Positions 26,799 through 35,750 of a stretch of 64,000 nucleotides of DNA are shown here, in pieces (positions within the stretch are counted from its first letter, which is position 1; every line of letters starts with the position of its first letter). This DNA is from an uncultured Idiomarina sp. GTDB lineage: Bacteria > Pseudomonadota > Gammaproteobacteria > Enterobacterales > Alteromonadaceae. Both the position numbers and the translations under genes were made by a program. The DNA is taken from NCBI GenBank assembly GCA_946885915.1, contig CAMPHF010000010.1:32414-96413 (forward strand). Reading direction: 5' to 3'. Below the pieces are notes generated by a model. That model worked only from the letters and a program-made list of their open reading frames with translations, had not been told where the DNA came from and did no database searches.

Positions 26799-28160
26799 TT
26801 ACTCCTTCTCCGCGTGCGCAGCAACGATACCCGCTGCTTGCTCGTCCAGGATATGAACGATTGATTTCGCACGTGATGCCACAACACTGTGAATCAGAAT
26901 CAATGGTAATGCTGCAATCAGACCCAATGCGGTGGTAACCAACGCTAATGAGATGTCGCCTGCCATGATCTTCGGATCACCAGTACCGAACAAGGTAATC
27001 GATTGGAACGTACCGATCATACCAACAACCGTACCTAAAAGACCTAACAATGGTGCGATGGCAGCAAGCATCTTGATAAGGTTTACACCGCTATCGATAC
27101 TTGGCGTTTCACGCAAGATTGCTTCGTCGATTTTCAGTTCTAGGTTTTCCGCATCAGCATTTTTGTTGGCTTGATAAACCTTCAAGATACGGCCCAGCGG
27201 GTTTTTGTCAGAAGGATTTTCGGTATTTTTCAACTGTGCACGGATTTTGCCGCCAGCAGCGCCAAGCGTGACCAGTTTATAAATAGCAATCAAAAAGCCA
27301 ATCACTAACACAGCGGTAATGATGTAACCAACGGTGCCACCTTGATGGTAGAACTCCATCAACGTTTTCTTCTGCGTAGACAAGCTTAAGATTTGGCCAC
27401 GAGCTGGGTCGATATAAAGACCTTCGTAACCAGAATCATTGCTTTCAAACGTAGAGATTTCACCAGTAATGTAACCAGCTGGCGGACGGCCAAGCGGCTG
27501 CAATTGGTTGGTCGCGTCGTTGTACAGCAAGTATTCGCCGTTAGATACAGTGTTGAAGACACCGATCCGAGTTACTTCGCGATTTTCAACACCACCGTCG
27601 AGCGAAGTGACGTCTGCGTTGAAGCTAACAACTTTGCCTGACTCTTTCATTTCAGTCAGTAACGCAATCCACAACTCTTCTAGTTCAGCGATGGTTGGTA
27701 ATTCTTCAGCTGCTGCCAAAGATTCCAATACATCTTCACGGCCTGGATACTGCGCGCTAATGATAGAAGTTGCGATGCGACCGATAGTGTCGCCAGCTGC
27801 GCCACGAACAACACCGAAAATTTCACCTAAGGTGCCTTTGGCATTCTCAAGTTCAGTTTCTTTGTTCGCTAGGGTGATTTCATTTTCTGAAAATTGCGCT
27901 TGTAAACGCTCACCACGACGTTGCTCTTCAGCCAACTGTTGACGTGCACGATTTAGCAAAGCTTGCTTGTCAGCACGCTCAGCAGTGAACTCGCGCTCAC
28001 GCTCAGAGTTGATTTGCTGCGAGGCAGCACGGTTTTCTTTGACTAGATTAAGCAGCTCGTCAAGTGACTTAGCATCGTCCTGTGCACTTACAGCGAAGGT
28101 AGTGCCGGCCGACAGAGTTACTGCTGCTGCAACCAGTACGCTTTTCACTAATTGTTTCAT
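26799..28160 (-). CDS. TtpC-like MotA/TolQ/ExbB protein with coiled-coil N-terminus
   Basis: A 453-residue ExbB-family protein with an N-terminal signal peptide (about 1-27), a long charged coiled coil (about 30-110), a periplasmic domain and three membrane segments in the last 180 residues. The channel signature PLLGLLGTVVGMIGTFQSIT is present. In Vibrio, TtpC is required alongside ExbB2-ExbD2-TonB2 for siderophore uptake. It overlaps the end of the DUF3450 gene by four bases. Confidence 0.88.
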   Translation of the reverse strand: MKQLVKSVLVAAAVTLSAGTTFAVSAQDDAKSLDELLNLVKENRAASQQINSEREREFTAERADKQALLNRARQQLAEEQRRGERLQAQFSENEITLANKETELENAKGTLGEIFGVVRGAAGDTIGRIATSIISAQYPGREDVLESLAAAEELPTIAELEELWIALLTEMKESGKVVSFNADVTSLDGGVENREVTRIGVFNTVSNGEYLLYNDATNQLQPLGRPPAGYITGEISTFESNDSGYEGLYIDPARGQILSLSTQKKTLMEFYHQGGTVGYIITAVLVIGFLIAIYKLVTLGAAGGKIRAQLKNTENPSDKNPLGRILKVYQANKNADAENLELKIDEAILRETPSIDSGVNLIKMLAAIAPLLGLLGTVVGMIGTFQSITLFGTGDPKIMAGDISLALVTTALGLIAALPLILIHSVVASRAKSIVHILDEQAAGIVAAHAEKE

Positions 28161-28942
28161 TCTGCACTCTCCGCTGCAAAGATTGGTAATTTAACCAAGT
28201 CATTTGGAACTTGCTTACGCGCCATGCGAATCGCGGTCGTAAGTGGGCTTAAGAATTCATCTTCTAAAACTTCCCACTGACGCGTTTCTGGGTTGAATAC
28301 CCAACCGTTACGTTGATCCAAAGACTGCGCTAAGAATGCCACGCGACCTAAGTGGAAGAAATCAACCGCAATGGTTTGTCCTTCAAACTCAAGATTGCCT
28401 TGGTACGCGATCAAACCAGAACCGTAATCCATCTCTGCCTGATAGGCTTCGATGATTTGACGATACTGCTCAGACGTGGTGACGTCTGAACGCGCCATGA
28501 TTTCACGCAACCGCTCTACCCGCTCAGTACGAACGTCTTTACGGATTGGCAAATCAAGTTCAACGAACTGCTCCAGCGCATCGATCATTTTGTACATCAA
28601 CGGCACTACGCCTTGCTTAGTCTCATCGATGGTATCGATTTGACGTTGCAATGAAGCAATAGAGCGTTCTTGGTCATTCACCAAGCGCTGTACGTGATCG
28701 TTGTAAACTTTTAAGTTTTCATACTCGTCTACAACTGCGCGGTAGTCATACAAAAGATCGGTGCTTTGCTCGAACAAAGCATCGATTTTCTGTTGTGAGC
28801 GACGGTCCGCTTCGTGAATTTTCGCTTCTTCGCTTTGCAGCGTACGAAGGTCTGTTTGTGCAGTAGCTGTAGCGCTACCTGCTACCGCGAACATACCCAT
28901 AAGGGCAGCAGCGATTTTGCTTTTATTGATTACTTTGGTCAT
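28157..28942 (-). CDS. DUF3450 periplasmic coiled-coil protein
   Basis: A 261-residue exported protein with a signal peptide ending near ATATAQ and a long coiled coil (about 30-120). It matches DUF3450 in length and in the partner genes. It opens the six-gene TonB cluster and overlaps the TtpC-like gene. The start is ATG 28942 rather than the TTG three codons upstream. Function is unknown. Its invariable company suggests a periplasmic partner of the TtpC coiled coil. Confidence 0.85.
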   Translation of the reverse strand: MTKVINKSKIAAALMGMFAVAGSATATAQTDLRTLQSEEAKIHEADRRSQQKIDALFEQSTDLLYDYRAVVDEYENLKVYNDHVQRLVNDQERSIASLQRQIDTIDETKQGVVPLMYKMIDALEQFVELDLPIRKDVRTERVERLREIMARSDVTTSEQYRQIIEAYQAEMDYGSGLIAYQGNLEFEGQTIAVDFFHLGRVAFLAQSLDQRNGWVFNPETRQWEVLEDEFLSPLTTAIRMARKQVPNDLVKLPIFAAESAE

Positions 28943-29317
28943 AGTTCCCAACCAATTTGACTTAACTTCCCACCATCAGTGCACCAGCGCACGAGGCTTC
29001 GAGTATTAGAGTGACGAAAAGATTCTAATCAACACTTGCAGCTATTGCCGCCTAGACGACAATAATGTCTCAATACTCCCACGATAGGATAGAGCCTGTC
29101 AACAGCAGATCTAGACTGTCTTTGCGCTGATTTACCATGCACTAAAATAACAGCGAAAAATAACTTTTGTTATGACGGAAGTATGGATTCATTGCGCTTA
29201 TTTTTACGCTTGAATTGGACTAAGTTCCGCCCAGTTGATTATGCTAAGCTATTGTTGGCTGTTCACCGAGCTCGCTCTCATTGCGATAAAAAATGACTTA
29301 AAACCTTGGTAAATCAC
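28943..29317. other. Divergent intergenic region, about 375 bases
   Basis: This gap separates the minus-strand TonB operon from the plus-strand PriC-like gene and should hold both promoters. I see a small inverted repeat ATAAC-tttt-GTTAT (29160-29173) and a minus-strand TTGACA near 29100 without a good -10. No Fur box, tRNA or convincing short gene is visible. Confidence 0.4.
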
Positions 29318-29632
29318 GTGAAAATTAACCAGCTACAACAGCATCTAAAACCACTCATTGCGCAGTTACGTAGTGCCATTGAAACTATTGAGCAGCAATA
29401 TTCAGACAGCCAAATAGGTGCGGGGTTCACCCCGTGGTTTCATCCACAACTTTTTAGTGTTGAGGCTGAGCGCCCCAGTGATTATTTGCACGAATTAGAG
29501 CAACAAATTACCAAGTTAGTTGCTTGGCAACAGCGTGCTAAGCCTGATCAAGAAGCGCTTATGGCACTTGAAGTTCGTGTTGATGACCAATTAAGAGCGC
29601 TCTACACGGCGGTACAAAAACATCAAAGGTAG
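29318..29632 (+). CDS. PriC-like primosomal replication protein
   Basis: A 104-residue helical protein. The segment WFHPQLFSVEAERPSDYLHELEQQI resembles the conserved F-x-x-x-LF...L pattern of PriC, the primosome protein that reloads DnaB at stalled forks. It is shorter than E. coli PriC (175) and ends soon after the core. The start is taken as GTG 29318. A TTG four codons upstream is possible, and neither has a good ribosome site. It could be an unrelated helical protein. Confidence 0.5.
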   Translation: MKINQLQQHLKPLIAQLRSAIETIEQQYSDSQIGAGFTPWFHPQLFSVEAERPSDYLHELEQQITKLVAWQQRAKPDQEALMALEVRVDDQLRALYTAVQKHQR

Positions 29633-29646
29633 CCCTGCCGAAACTA

Positions 29647-30759
29647 TTAATCGGGCTGGAATTCAGACCCCGTCGCTATCCAAAAACCCAGTGCCCGCGT
29701 AAGCTTTTGTGGTAACACCGGCAGCGCGGATTTTGGAATAAGATAAGTAGCCATCGCGAAGAAATCGGCAAATACCCGGTTAGCTTCGGTGGTGCGGCGC
29801 AGGTAGTCGTGCCCAGACGAACCACCAGTTCCAATTTTTGTACCGATCATACGTTGCACCATCATCGCATGTTGGTAACGCCACAAGGTTAATTTCTCAT
29901 CAATTTCAGTAAACGCCGTAATGGCCTGGAAGGGCAAATGAAAGGCAGGTTCTTCGCGATATAACGAAATAAACAAAGCGGCTAACATAGCAGGCTGCGA
30001 GAGTCTCACCCTACCTTCAGCTTGCGCTTTGGCATACAGGTCTTGGTCAAATAGCAAAGCAAAGTTATCCCTAGTCCCCTGCAGTGCTGCCAGTTCACGC
30101 TCGCGTTGCGGTTCGGTGAGGGTCTGATTTTCACGAATAGTTTGCTCATCAGAATCGAGCATATCGACGACTGCCCGCTGATAATGTTGCCAGAAACTAA
30201 AATCCTCGAATTCCAGAAATGGCATGCGTGCCAACCAGGCATCAACTCGATCGAATAAGCTAGGTTGTTGCTCGAGCTGCTCTAAGTAATCACGGTCATT
30301 ATCTTGTAAGCGGTTATAAAAAGACTGCTGATCAAAAGCCACTCGTCGAGCTCGGGTTAAGCCGAGGATAATTTCGAGCTCTTTAAACTGAATGCTCTGA
30401 AACCCTGACGCCGGCACTAAATAATCACGAAAGGCTAAAAATTCTTGGGGGGTCATGGTCTCAATAATACGGACTTGGTCATTCATTAAATCTTGAATGG
30501 CGCCAACCCTTTGTAATCGGTGCACGATGATCAATAAATCTTGATCGGCAAGGCGATTGGAAGCGAGTAACGCCAGCACCGACCGCAGTTCATGCAACAC
30601 TTGCTTGAACCACAATTCATACACCTGATGCACAATAATAAACAAGGTTTCGTCATGTGCTTCCGCACCATATCTTGGGCTGTGAGGATGCTGCGCATCT
30701 AACAGCTTAGCTAGCCCCAAATACTCAGCGTAATAGACGGGTTCAATGTTTCGTGCCAT
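29647..30759 (-). CDS. kynA: Tryptophan 2,3-dioxygenase
   Basis: Haem enzyme opening the indole ring of L-tryptophan to N-formylkynurenine, 370 residues. DETLFIIVHQVYELWFKQ (with His44) and the haem-ligand region LWRYQHAMMVQRMIG (His297), followed by GTKIGTGGSSGHDYL, are diagnostic. No kynurenine formamidase or kynureninase gene is beside it, so it stands alone here. The length is above that of many bacterial enzymes (about 280), owing to an internal helical insertion near 150-250. Confidence 0.93.
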   Translation of the reverse strand: MARNIEPVYYAEYLGLAKLLDAQHPHSPRYGAEAHDETLFIIVHQVYELWFKQVLHELRSVLALLASNRLADQDLLIIVHRLQRVGAIQDLMNDQVRIIETMTPQEFLAFRDYLVPASGFQSIQFKELEIILGLTRARRVAFDQQSFYNRLQDNDRDYLEQLEQQPSLFDRVDAWLARMPFLEFEDFSFWQHYQRAVVDMLDSDEQTIRENQTLTEPQRERELAALQGTRDNFALLFDQDLYAKAQAEGRVRLSQPAMLAALFISLYREEPAFHLPFQAITAFTEIDEKLTLWRYQHAMMVQRMIGTKIGTGGSSGHDYLRRTTEANRVFADFFAMATYLIPKSALPVLPQKLTRALGFWIATGSEFQPD

Positions 30760-30937
30760 GCGCCCTGCGCTCCCTGCTTGATCAGCTAGATTGTCACCTG
30801 CAACTGCTAGGCATTAAATCAACCTGCGCAAGTGAAGTAAAGTTGAACTATGGTAGATCAGGTCAGGTTTGGACTGCGCTTATACAACTATTTGTGCCAG
30901 CCAATTGCGAGCGAACCATTAAGCAGGAGAATCATGA

Positions 30938-31207
30938 ATGCGAATGAATGATGATATTCACAATTATTATGAAAAATTAGTGCTTGAGGAAATTGAACGG
31001 CTTGCTGTCGATAAAACGCGTGATGACGATTATATCGCTGACCTATGCTGTCTGGTGCTCAACAGACTTCCACCGCGTTACATTCGCTACGAGGTCGATA
31101 TGGCGTTTTATTTGCCGCAATCTAAACGTTTGGATATGGAGCTTAACGTGCGCAATGCTATGCGCGAGGCACTTGAGTTTCTCGATGCGCGACGCAGCGA
31201 AAGCTAA
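30938..31207 (+). CDS. ComFB-family protein
   Basis: An 89-residue protein with the LCCLVLNRLPPRYIRYEVDM core of the ComFB (late competence development) family. AGGAG lies eight bases before the ATG at 30938. In Bacillus comFB sits in the competence operon; in proteobacteria and cyanobacteria relatives are small cytoplasmic proteins, some of them c-di-AMP or c-di-GMP associated, with no settled function. It converges with the SRP RNA gene 12 bases away. Confidence 0.8.
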   Translation: MRMNDDIHNYYEKLVLEEIERLAVDKTRDDDYIADLCCLVLNRLPPRYIRYEVDMAFYLPQSKRLDMELNVRNAMREALEFLDARRSES

Positions 31208-31219
31208 TGATGGAGGTTT

Positions 31220-31321
31220 GGGTGGCGACCCTACCAGCCACACCCCGGCACCCATGTCCCTGGCTGCGGCTGCTCCCTTCCGGGCCTGACCGAGTTCACC
31301 AGTTAATGTTGCGAGGGGACC
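31220..31321 (-). ncRNA. ffs: 4.5S signal recognition particle RNA
   Basis: On the minus strand the sequence contains the conserved SRP domain IV core GGCCCGGAAGGGAGCAGCC, with GNAR-type loop GGAA and the asymmetric AGCA loop. The ends GGTCCCC and GGGTCGCCACC form the long hairpin. At about 102 nucleotides it is slightly shorter than E. coli 4.5S RNA (114). Ends are approximate. It binds Ffh and docks translating ribosomes at the membrane. Confidence 0.93.
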
Positions 31322-31347
31322 AATAGAGTCACCATAACAGCGGGCGA

Positions 31348-31376
31348 ATTATCACTGATCAGCCAGCGAGAAACAA
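31348..31376 (-). promoter_or_regulatory. Promoter of the SRP RNA gene
   Basis: On the minus strand TTGTTT (31376-31371) and GATAAT (31353-31348) are separated by 17 bases. Initiation near 31341 gives a short 5' leader that would be trimmed by RNase P before the mature RNA. Confidence 0.55.
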
Positions 31377-31395
31377 CCGCTGTGGACGCGACTGC

Positions 31396-32154
31396 TTATT
31401 TTTTCTGCAACGTAGCCTGAATCGCAGCTTTTGCTGCTGGGCTTGCAAGCGCTTCAGCAAATACGTCAATTTCCCGTTGAATCCGAGCTTTCACCGGCTC
31501 GTCATCAGCTTTTATCAGTGCTTTACTTTGGCGCAAGCCGGTCACCGGGCGTTGCGCTAATTGCGCGAGCAACTGTTCGGTCGCACTGGGAAGCGCTGCG
31601 AGTGGATACAAACGACTGACTAACCCCAACTGCTGCGCCCGTTCGGCGTCAAAAATATCGCCAAGTAGCAACAATTCTGCAGCTGCAAGGTGGCCGATTT
31701 GACGGGGTAATAATAAGCTAGATGCAGCTTCTGGCACTAAGCCAAGCTTAATAAACGGCAATGCAAACTTGGCGGACTCCGCTGCCAGCACAAAATCACA
31801 GTGCAACAACAAGGTCGTGCCGATGCCTATGGCTAACCCATTCACCTCTGCAACTAACGGCACAGAAGTACTCGCTAAGGCTTGCAAAAACTGAAACACC
31901 GGGGCGGAAGCATCGATTCCATCCATGGCTAAAAAATCATGTAAATCATTACCCGCGGTGAAACTGTCGGCACTCCCTCGGAAGCACACTGCAGCTACCG
32001 TTGGGTCGGCCTCAGCAGCCACCAACGCGGCAGTCATCGCAGCGTACATCGCCTGCGTTAATGCATTCTTTTTAGCCGCGCGTTGTAAACGAATCACCAC
32101 CACGACTTGATCATGGTCGTAACTAATACGGCTCACTTCCACCCATTCACTCAT
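31396..32154 (-). CDS. Enoyl-CoA hydratase/isomerase family protein, isomerase-like
   Basis: Crotonase-fold protein of 252 residues. The start at 32154 overlaps the upstream synthase stop (ATGA); the open frame extends eight codons further. In NGLAIGIGTTLLLHCDF the first catalytic Glu of true hydratases is replaced by Thr. A Glu is present in LGLVPEAASS, the position used by delta3-delta2-enoyl-CoA isomerases. An isomerase role is therefore more likely than hydration. Substrate unknown. It is coupled to a ketoacyl synthase III. Confidence 0.82.
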   Translation of the reverse strand: MSEWVEVSRISYDHDQVVVVIRLQRAAKKNALTQAMYAAMTAALVAAEADPTVAAVCFRGSADSFTAGNDLHDFLAMDGIDASAPVFQFLQALASTSVPLVAEVNGLAIGIGTTLLLHCDFVLAAESAKFALPFIKLGLVPEAASSLLLPRQIGHLAAAELLLLGDIFDAERAQQLGLVSRLYPLAALPSATEQLLAQLAQRPVTGLRQSKALIKADDEPVKARIQREIDVFAEALASPAAKAAIQATLQKK

Positions 32155-33245
32155 TCTGACTGCTCGCGAGCCGCCCAAGCGGCTTTGGTTTTTTCATACA
32201 ACGGCAGAATTAAATCAAGGCCAGATTGACCGGCTGACGGCAGCTGACGGTCATTTGGCTGTAATGGCGTCACCCGTTCGCCCCACTGTATGAGGCCTGC
32301 ACCACAGGTTAAACCACCACCGAACACCGCAGAAATCACCTTGTCGTTGGGCTTCACCATGCCCTGTTCCAACGCTTCGCTGTATGCGATTGGCAGGGTC
32401 GCCGATGAGGTGTTGCCGTACTTTTGAATATTGATAAAGGTTTTTTCAGTCGGCACATTACAAAGCTTGGCTAAGAAATCGATCAACCTTTTATTGGCCT
32501 GATGCGGAATGAGCACGTTGATATCTTCAGTGGTGAGCCCGGTTTCGGCAAATACTTTTTCCACCGCTACGCTCATGCCCCTTACCGCACGCTTGAATAT
32601 TTCCTGCCCGACAAAATTAAACGGCATGATGCCATCAAAGCCAAAGCGGTCGAAACTTAAACCAAACTCGAGCGCTAATACATCACGCGCATCGGCATCA
32701 CAGGTAACATGAGAAGCCATCAAACCCGCGGGATTATCGGATGCCTCAAGTACCATAGCGCCAGCGCCATCACCAAACAGCACCGCACTCTCTCGTTTGG
32801 TCCAATCCAAAATACGAGTTAGGCGTTCCGCACCAATAATGAGTACTTTCTGATGGGCACCCGTTTTAATGGCTTGAGTTGCAAAGTGCATGGCATATAA
32901 AAAACTACTGCAAGCGGCATTCGCATCAAAGGCAGCCGCGCGAGTGTTACCAATATTCCGCTGTACCGCACTTGCTACATTGGGAATAATCTCGTCCGCG
33001 GTACAGGTGCCGACGATAATTAAATCAATCGCTTCTGGATCTAAATCCGCTGCGGCTAATGCATTACGCGCAGCAATAGTTGCCAGCTCCGACGTTCCAA
33101 CATGACTCACGCGTCGTTCAAAAATGCCCGTTCGACTGCTTATCCACTCATCCGAAGTATCCAAAAAAGTGGCCAAATCATCATTGGTTAATACCGCAGG
33201 TGGTAAACATTTGCCCCAACCTGTTACTTCTGCATATTTTTTCAC
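32151..33245 (-). CDS. 3-oxoacyl-ACP synthase III family protein (FabH-like)
   Basis: Thiolase-fold condensing enzyme of 364 residues with Cys112 (NAACSSFLY), His248 (IPHQANKR) and Asn278 (YGNTSSA), the complete Cys-His-Asn triad. It carries a C-terminal extension of about 40 residues beyond normal FabH (about 317-330). It lies outside any fab cluster and is coupled to a crotonase-family gene, so it is probably a second, specialised KAS III rather than the main FabH. Confidence 0.85.
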   Translation of the reverse strand: MKKYAEVTGWGKCLPPAVLTNDDLATFLDTSDEWISSRTGIFERRVSHVGTSELATIAARNALAAADLDPEAIDLIIVGTCTADEIIPNVASAVQRNIGNTRAAAFDANAACSSFLYAMHFATQAIKTGAHQKVLIIGAERLTRILDWTKRESAVLFGDGAGAMVLEASDNPAGLMASHVTCDADARDVLALEFGLSFDRFGFDGIMPFNFVGQEIFKRAVRGMSVAVEKVFAETGLTTEDINVLIPHQANKRLIDFLAKLCNVPTEKTFINIQKYGNTSSATLPIAYSEALEQGMVKPNDKVISAVFGGGLTCGAGLIQWGERVTPLQPNDRQLPSAGQSGLDLILPLYEKTKAAWAAREQSE

Positions 33246-33373
33246 TACGCGAAACCTATCAGCTAAACCCGATTTTTCGGTATCATAGCACGAATGTTAG
33301 AGGGTGGAATGCTTGCCGCTTGATGTCAGACCATTAAGCCTAGTGACAAGCCATGTTGATACAAGGACCAATT

Positions 33374-34504
33374 ATGCCGCAGGCTGCGACCACGGAGTTC
33401 GTTTCCGGTAGTACTTCATTTACGCTGCAGCGCTTTCCGCCGCGCCGCCACGACCCACTGCAAGCTTGGGACAGCGCCGACGAAGTGTTACTGAGCACGT
33501 TACCAGCAACCTTACCCAAGCCAATCCTTATCTTGAACGATAGTTTTGGTGCGCTCGCACTAGCCCGATCCCATGAGTCGGGTTTTAGCCAGAGTGATTC
33601 ATTCGTTGCTTTGGCGGCGCTTGCTCATAATCAGCAACTTAATCAGCTTGAACCAAATTGGCAAGCGTTACCCATGTCTGCGCCAACGCCCAGCGTCAGT
33701 TCCGTGTTGTTGAAGCTACCCAAGAGCCAAAGCTTACTCCACGAACAATTACAACGACTGTCGCAGTTAGCACAAACTCAACCTATCCGAGTCTACGGAG
33801 CGGCTAAAAGTAAACAGTTGACGCCGAGCATTCGCGCCCTATTGAGTGAGTACCTAGAAGCCCCTGAATTCTCTCCAATCGTGCGAAAATGCCGCCATTT
33901 TAATGCGGTAGTCCGAGCTCAAACGACTGCCCAGCCGCCGGCACTGAGTGTTTGGGCAGTACCAGAATTTGATTTACAACTCAGTCACGAACCTGGCGTT
34001 TTTGCCCGTAACCAGCTCGACCTTGGGGCACGCGTTCTATTAGCCCACCTGCCCCCGCCAGGTGCTCAACAGGTCATTGATTTGGGAGCGGGCAATGGCG
34101 TGATTGGCCTAGCCTACGCACGTCGATCACCTGACAGCTCAGTCACTTGGGTTGATGAGTCTTATCTTGCCAGCGCCAGTTGCGCCAAAAATATCACTGA
34201 CAATCTACCCGGCGCTGAACCTCAGTATAGCTGTCGGGTGGATGACTGCTTATCATCCTTTGCGGCTGCAAGTGCCGATCTAATTCTTTGCAATCCCCCT
34301 TTTCATCAGGAATTTGCGATTACCGATCACATCGCCCTGCAGATGTTTAAGGATGCAAAACGAGTATTGGTACAAGGTGGCGAGTTACGAGTCGTCGGTA
34401 ATCGTCATTTGAATTACCATCACCATCTCAAACGCCTATTCGGTCACTGCGAGATACTGTCAAAAGATGCTAAGTTCGTTGTGATTAGTGTGCGAAAACG
34501 ATAA
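33374..34504 (+). CDS. rlmG: 23S rRNA (guanine1835-N2)-methyltransferase RlmG
   Basis: SAM-dependent rRNA methyltransferase of 376 residues. The N-terminal half has LQRFPPRRHDPLQAWDSADE and ILNDSFGALA, characteristic of RlmG. The C-terminal Rossmann domain has DLGAGNGVIGL and the catalytic NPPFHQ motif. ATG 33374 is preferred because AAGGA lies six bases upstream; an ATG seven codons earlier has none. RsmC is the nearest alternative, but the N-terminus favours RlmG. Confidence 0.92.
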   Translation: MPQAATTEFVSGSTSFTLQRFPPRRHDPLQAWDSADEVLLSTLPATLPKPILILNDSFGALALARSHESGFSQSDSFVALAALAHNQQLNQLEPNWQALPMSAPTPSVSSVLLKLPKSQSLLHEQLQRLSQLAQTQPIRVYGAAKSKQLTPSIRALLSEYLEAPEFSPIVRKCRHFNAVVRAQTTAQPPALSVWAVPEFDLQLSHEPGVFARNQLDLGARVLLAHLPPPGAQQVIDLGAGNGVIGLAYARRSPDSSVTWVDESYLASASCAKNITDNLPGAEPQYSCRVDDCLSSFAAASADLILCNPPFHQEFAITDHIALQMFKDAKRVLVQGGELRVVGNRHLNYHHHLKRLFGHCEILSKDAKFVVISVRKR

Positions 34505-34549
34505 CTTAACAGCGACAGATTCACGCCAAGTTAAAACGAGGATACCCTG

Positions 34550-35095
34550 ATGAAATTGGTAAGCAAAATTATACTAGCAAGTACGGCCCTATGGTTATCG
34601 GCCTGTCAGGCTCCCCCGCAACCGTTACTGATCGCGCCAAGTCTTGAAACGGCTGGTCAATTGCCGGTGCGTAGCTACAGCGTTATCGATCAACGCGCCC
34701 ATAATTACCTGCTGCGGATTGAATATAGCGACGACCAAGCCCAGTTTAGCGCCACCGACCCGGCCTTAAACACGGCTATTAATAATGCGGTTAAGCAACT
34801 ATTTGTCACGTCGCCAAACGCGACGGAAGCGGTTACTTTGCGCTTAACTGAAGCGCTCATTCGAGTGGAGCAAGGCGCCGTTAAGCATGTTGCACAGCAC
34901 CAAGTTTCACTCACCTTAGAGGTTGTCGACGGTGATACCACGTATACCCGTGATTTCAATGGCAAAGCGGAATATGAGTCAGCTTTTCGGGCCGACAAGG
35001 CCGCATTAGAACGCGACTTTACCGCACTCCTCAACCAAGTTTTGCGCGATGTGGCCAACGATAGCAAAATGCGTGAGTTGTTAACGCGCCCTTAA
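34550..35095 (+). CDS. yajG: YajG-family lipoprotein
   Basis: A 181-residue lipoprotein with signal peptide and lipobox LSAC (lipidated Cys19). The body (LETAGQLPVRSYSVIDQR...) matches the YajG family of uncharacterised periplasmic/outer-membrane lipoproteins. It is followed by a cyclophilin gene and ampG; in E. coli yajG and ampG are also neighbours. Function unknown, with a probable envelope role. Confidence 0.87.
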   Translation: MKLVSKIILASTALWLSACQAPPQPLLIAPSLETAGQLPVRSYSVIDQRAHNYLLRIEYSDDQAQFSATDPALNTAINNAVKQLFVTSPNATEAVTLRLTEALIRVEQGAVKHVAQHQVSLTLEVVDGDTTYTRDFNGKAEYESAFRADKAALERDFTALLNQVLRDVANDSKMRELLTRP

Positions 35096-35138
35096 TCATT
35101 AAGGTTTCTGCCGAAATTACCGAGTTAGCGAGGAGCTC

Positions 35139-35750
35139 ATGCTGCAGTCATCGTCTAAATTAAAGCTTTACTTAGCTAGCGTATTGCTAGCTTTTGTCCT
35201 GCTCAGCCCTGCGGTGCGAGCAGAAATTCAACCGAACAATATGTTCCCGCGCGTGGTATTCGTCACCTCTATGGGTGACATCACAGTTGAGTTAAATCGC
35301 GATAAGGCGCCACTCACGGTGAAGAATTTCCTTCGCTACGTAGAGAAGGCGCAATACAACCAGACGATATTTCATCGAATTGTGCCGGGTTTTGTCGTCC
35401 AAGGTGGCGGTTACGATGCCGACTTTGGCGACAAACCGGCATTTGGCGAAATTCCGAATGAATCAGGGAATGGATTACAAAATACCTACGGTACGATAGC
35501 CATGGCGCGGGAACGTGAGCCACACAGTGCGACACGCCAATTTTTCTTCAATGTTGCCGATAACGAATCATTAAATCCAAGTTCACGCCGCTGGGGCTAT
35601 GCGGTATTCGGTTATGTGGTTGCCGGAGAGGAAGTGCTACAAAAACTAGCAGCCGTGGAGTCACTGCCCTACCACGAGCCAACCGGCTGGCAAGATGTTC
35701 CCGCAGAGCCTCCGGTGCTAATTAGAATTGAGGTGGTACCGCAAGCGTGA
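35139..35750 (+). CDS. Periplasmic cyclophilin-type peptidyl-prolyl isomerase
   Basis: A 203-residue PPIase with an N-terminal signal peptide (cleavage near VRA-EIQ, residue 29). The catalytic core FHRIVPGFVVQGG and QFFFNVADN include the active Arg and Phe residues. It corresponds to PpiA of the periplasm. Its stop overlaps the ampG GTG start, linking it to the yajG-ampG group. Confidence 0.92.
   Translation: MLQSSSKLKLYLASVLLAFVLLSPAVRAEIQPNNMFPRVVFVTSMGDITVELNRDKAPLTVKNFLRYVEKAQYNQTIFHRIVPGFVVQGGGYDADFGDKPAFGEIPNESGNGLQNTYGTIAMAREREPHSATRQFFFNVADNESLNPSSRRWGYAVFGYVVAGEEVLQKLAAVESLPYHEPTGWQDVPAEPPVLIRIEVVPQA

Noticed and set aside
28943..29317. Fur-regulated promoter for the TonB operon
   Set aside because: I looked for GATAATGATAATCATTATC-like sequences and found only a small ATAAC/GTTAT repeat, which is not a Fur box.
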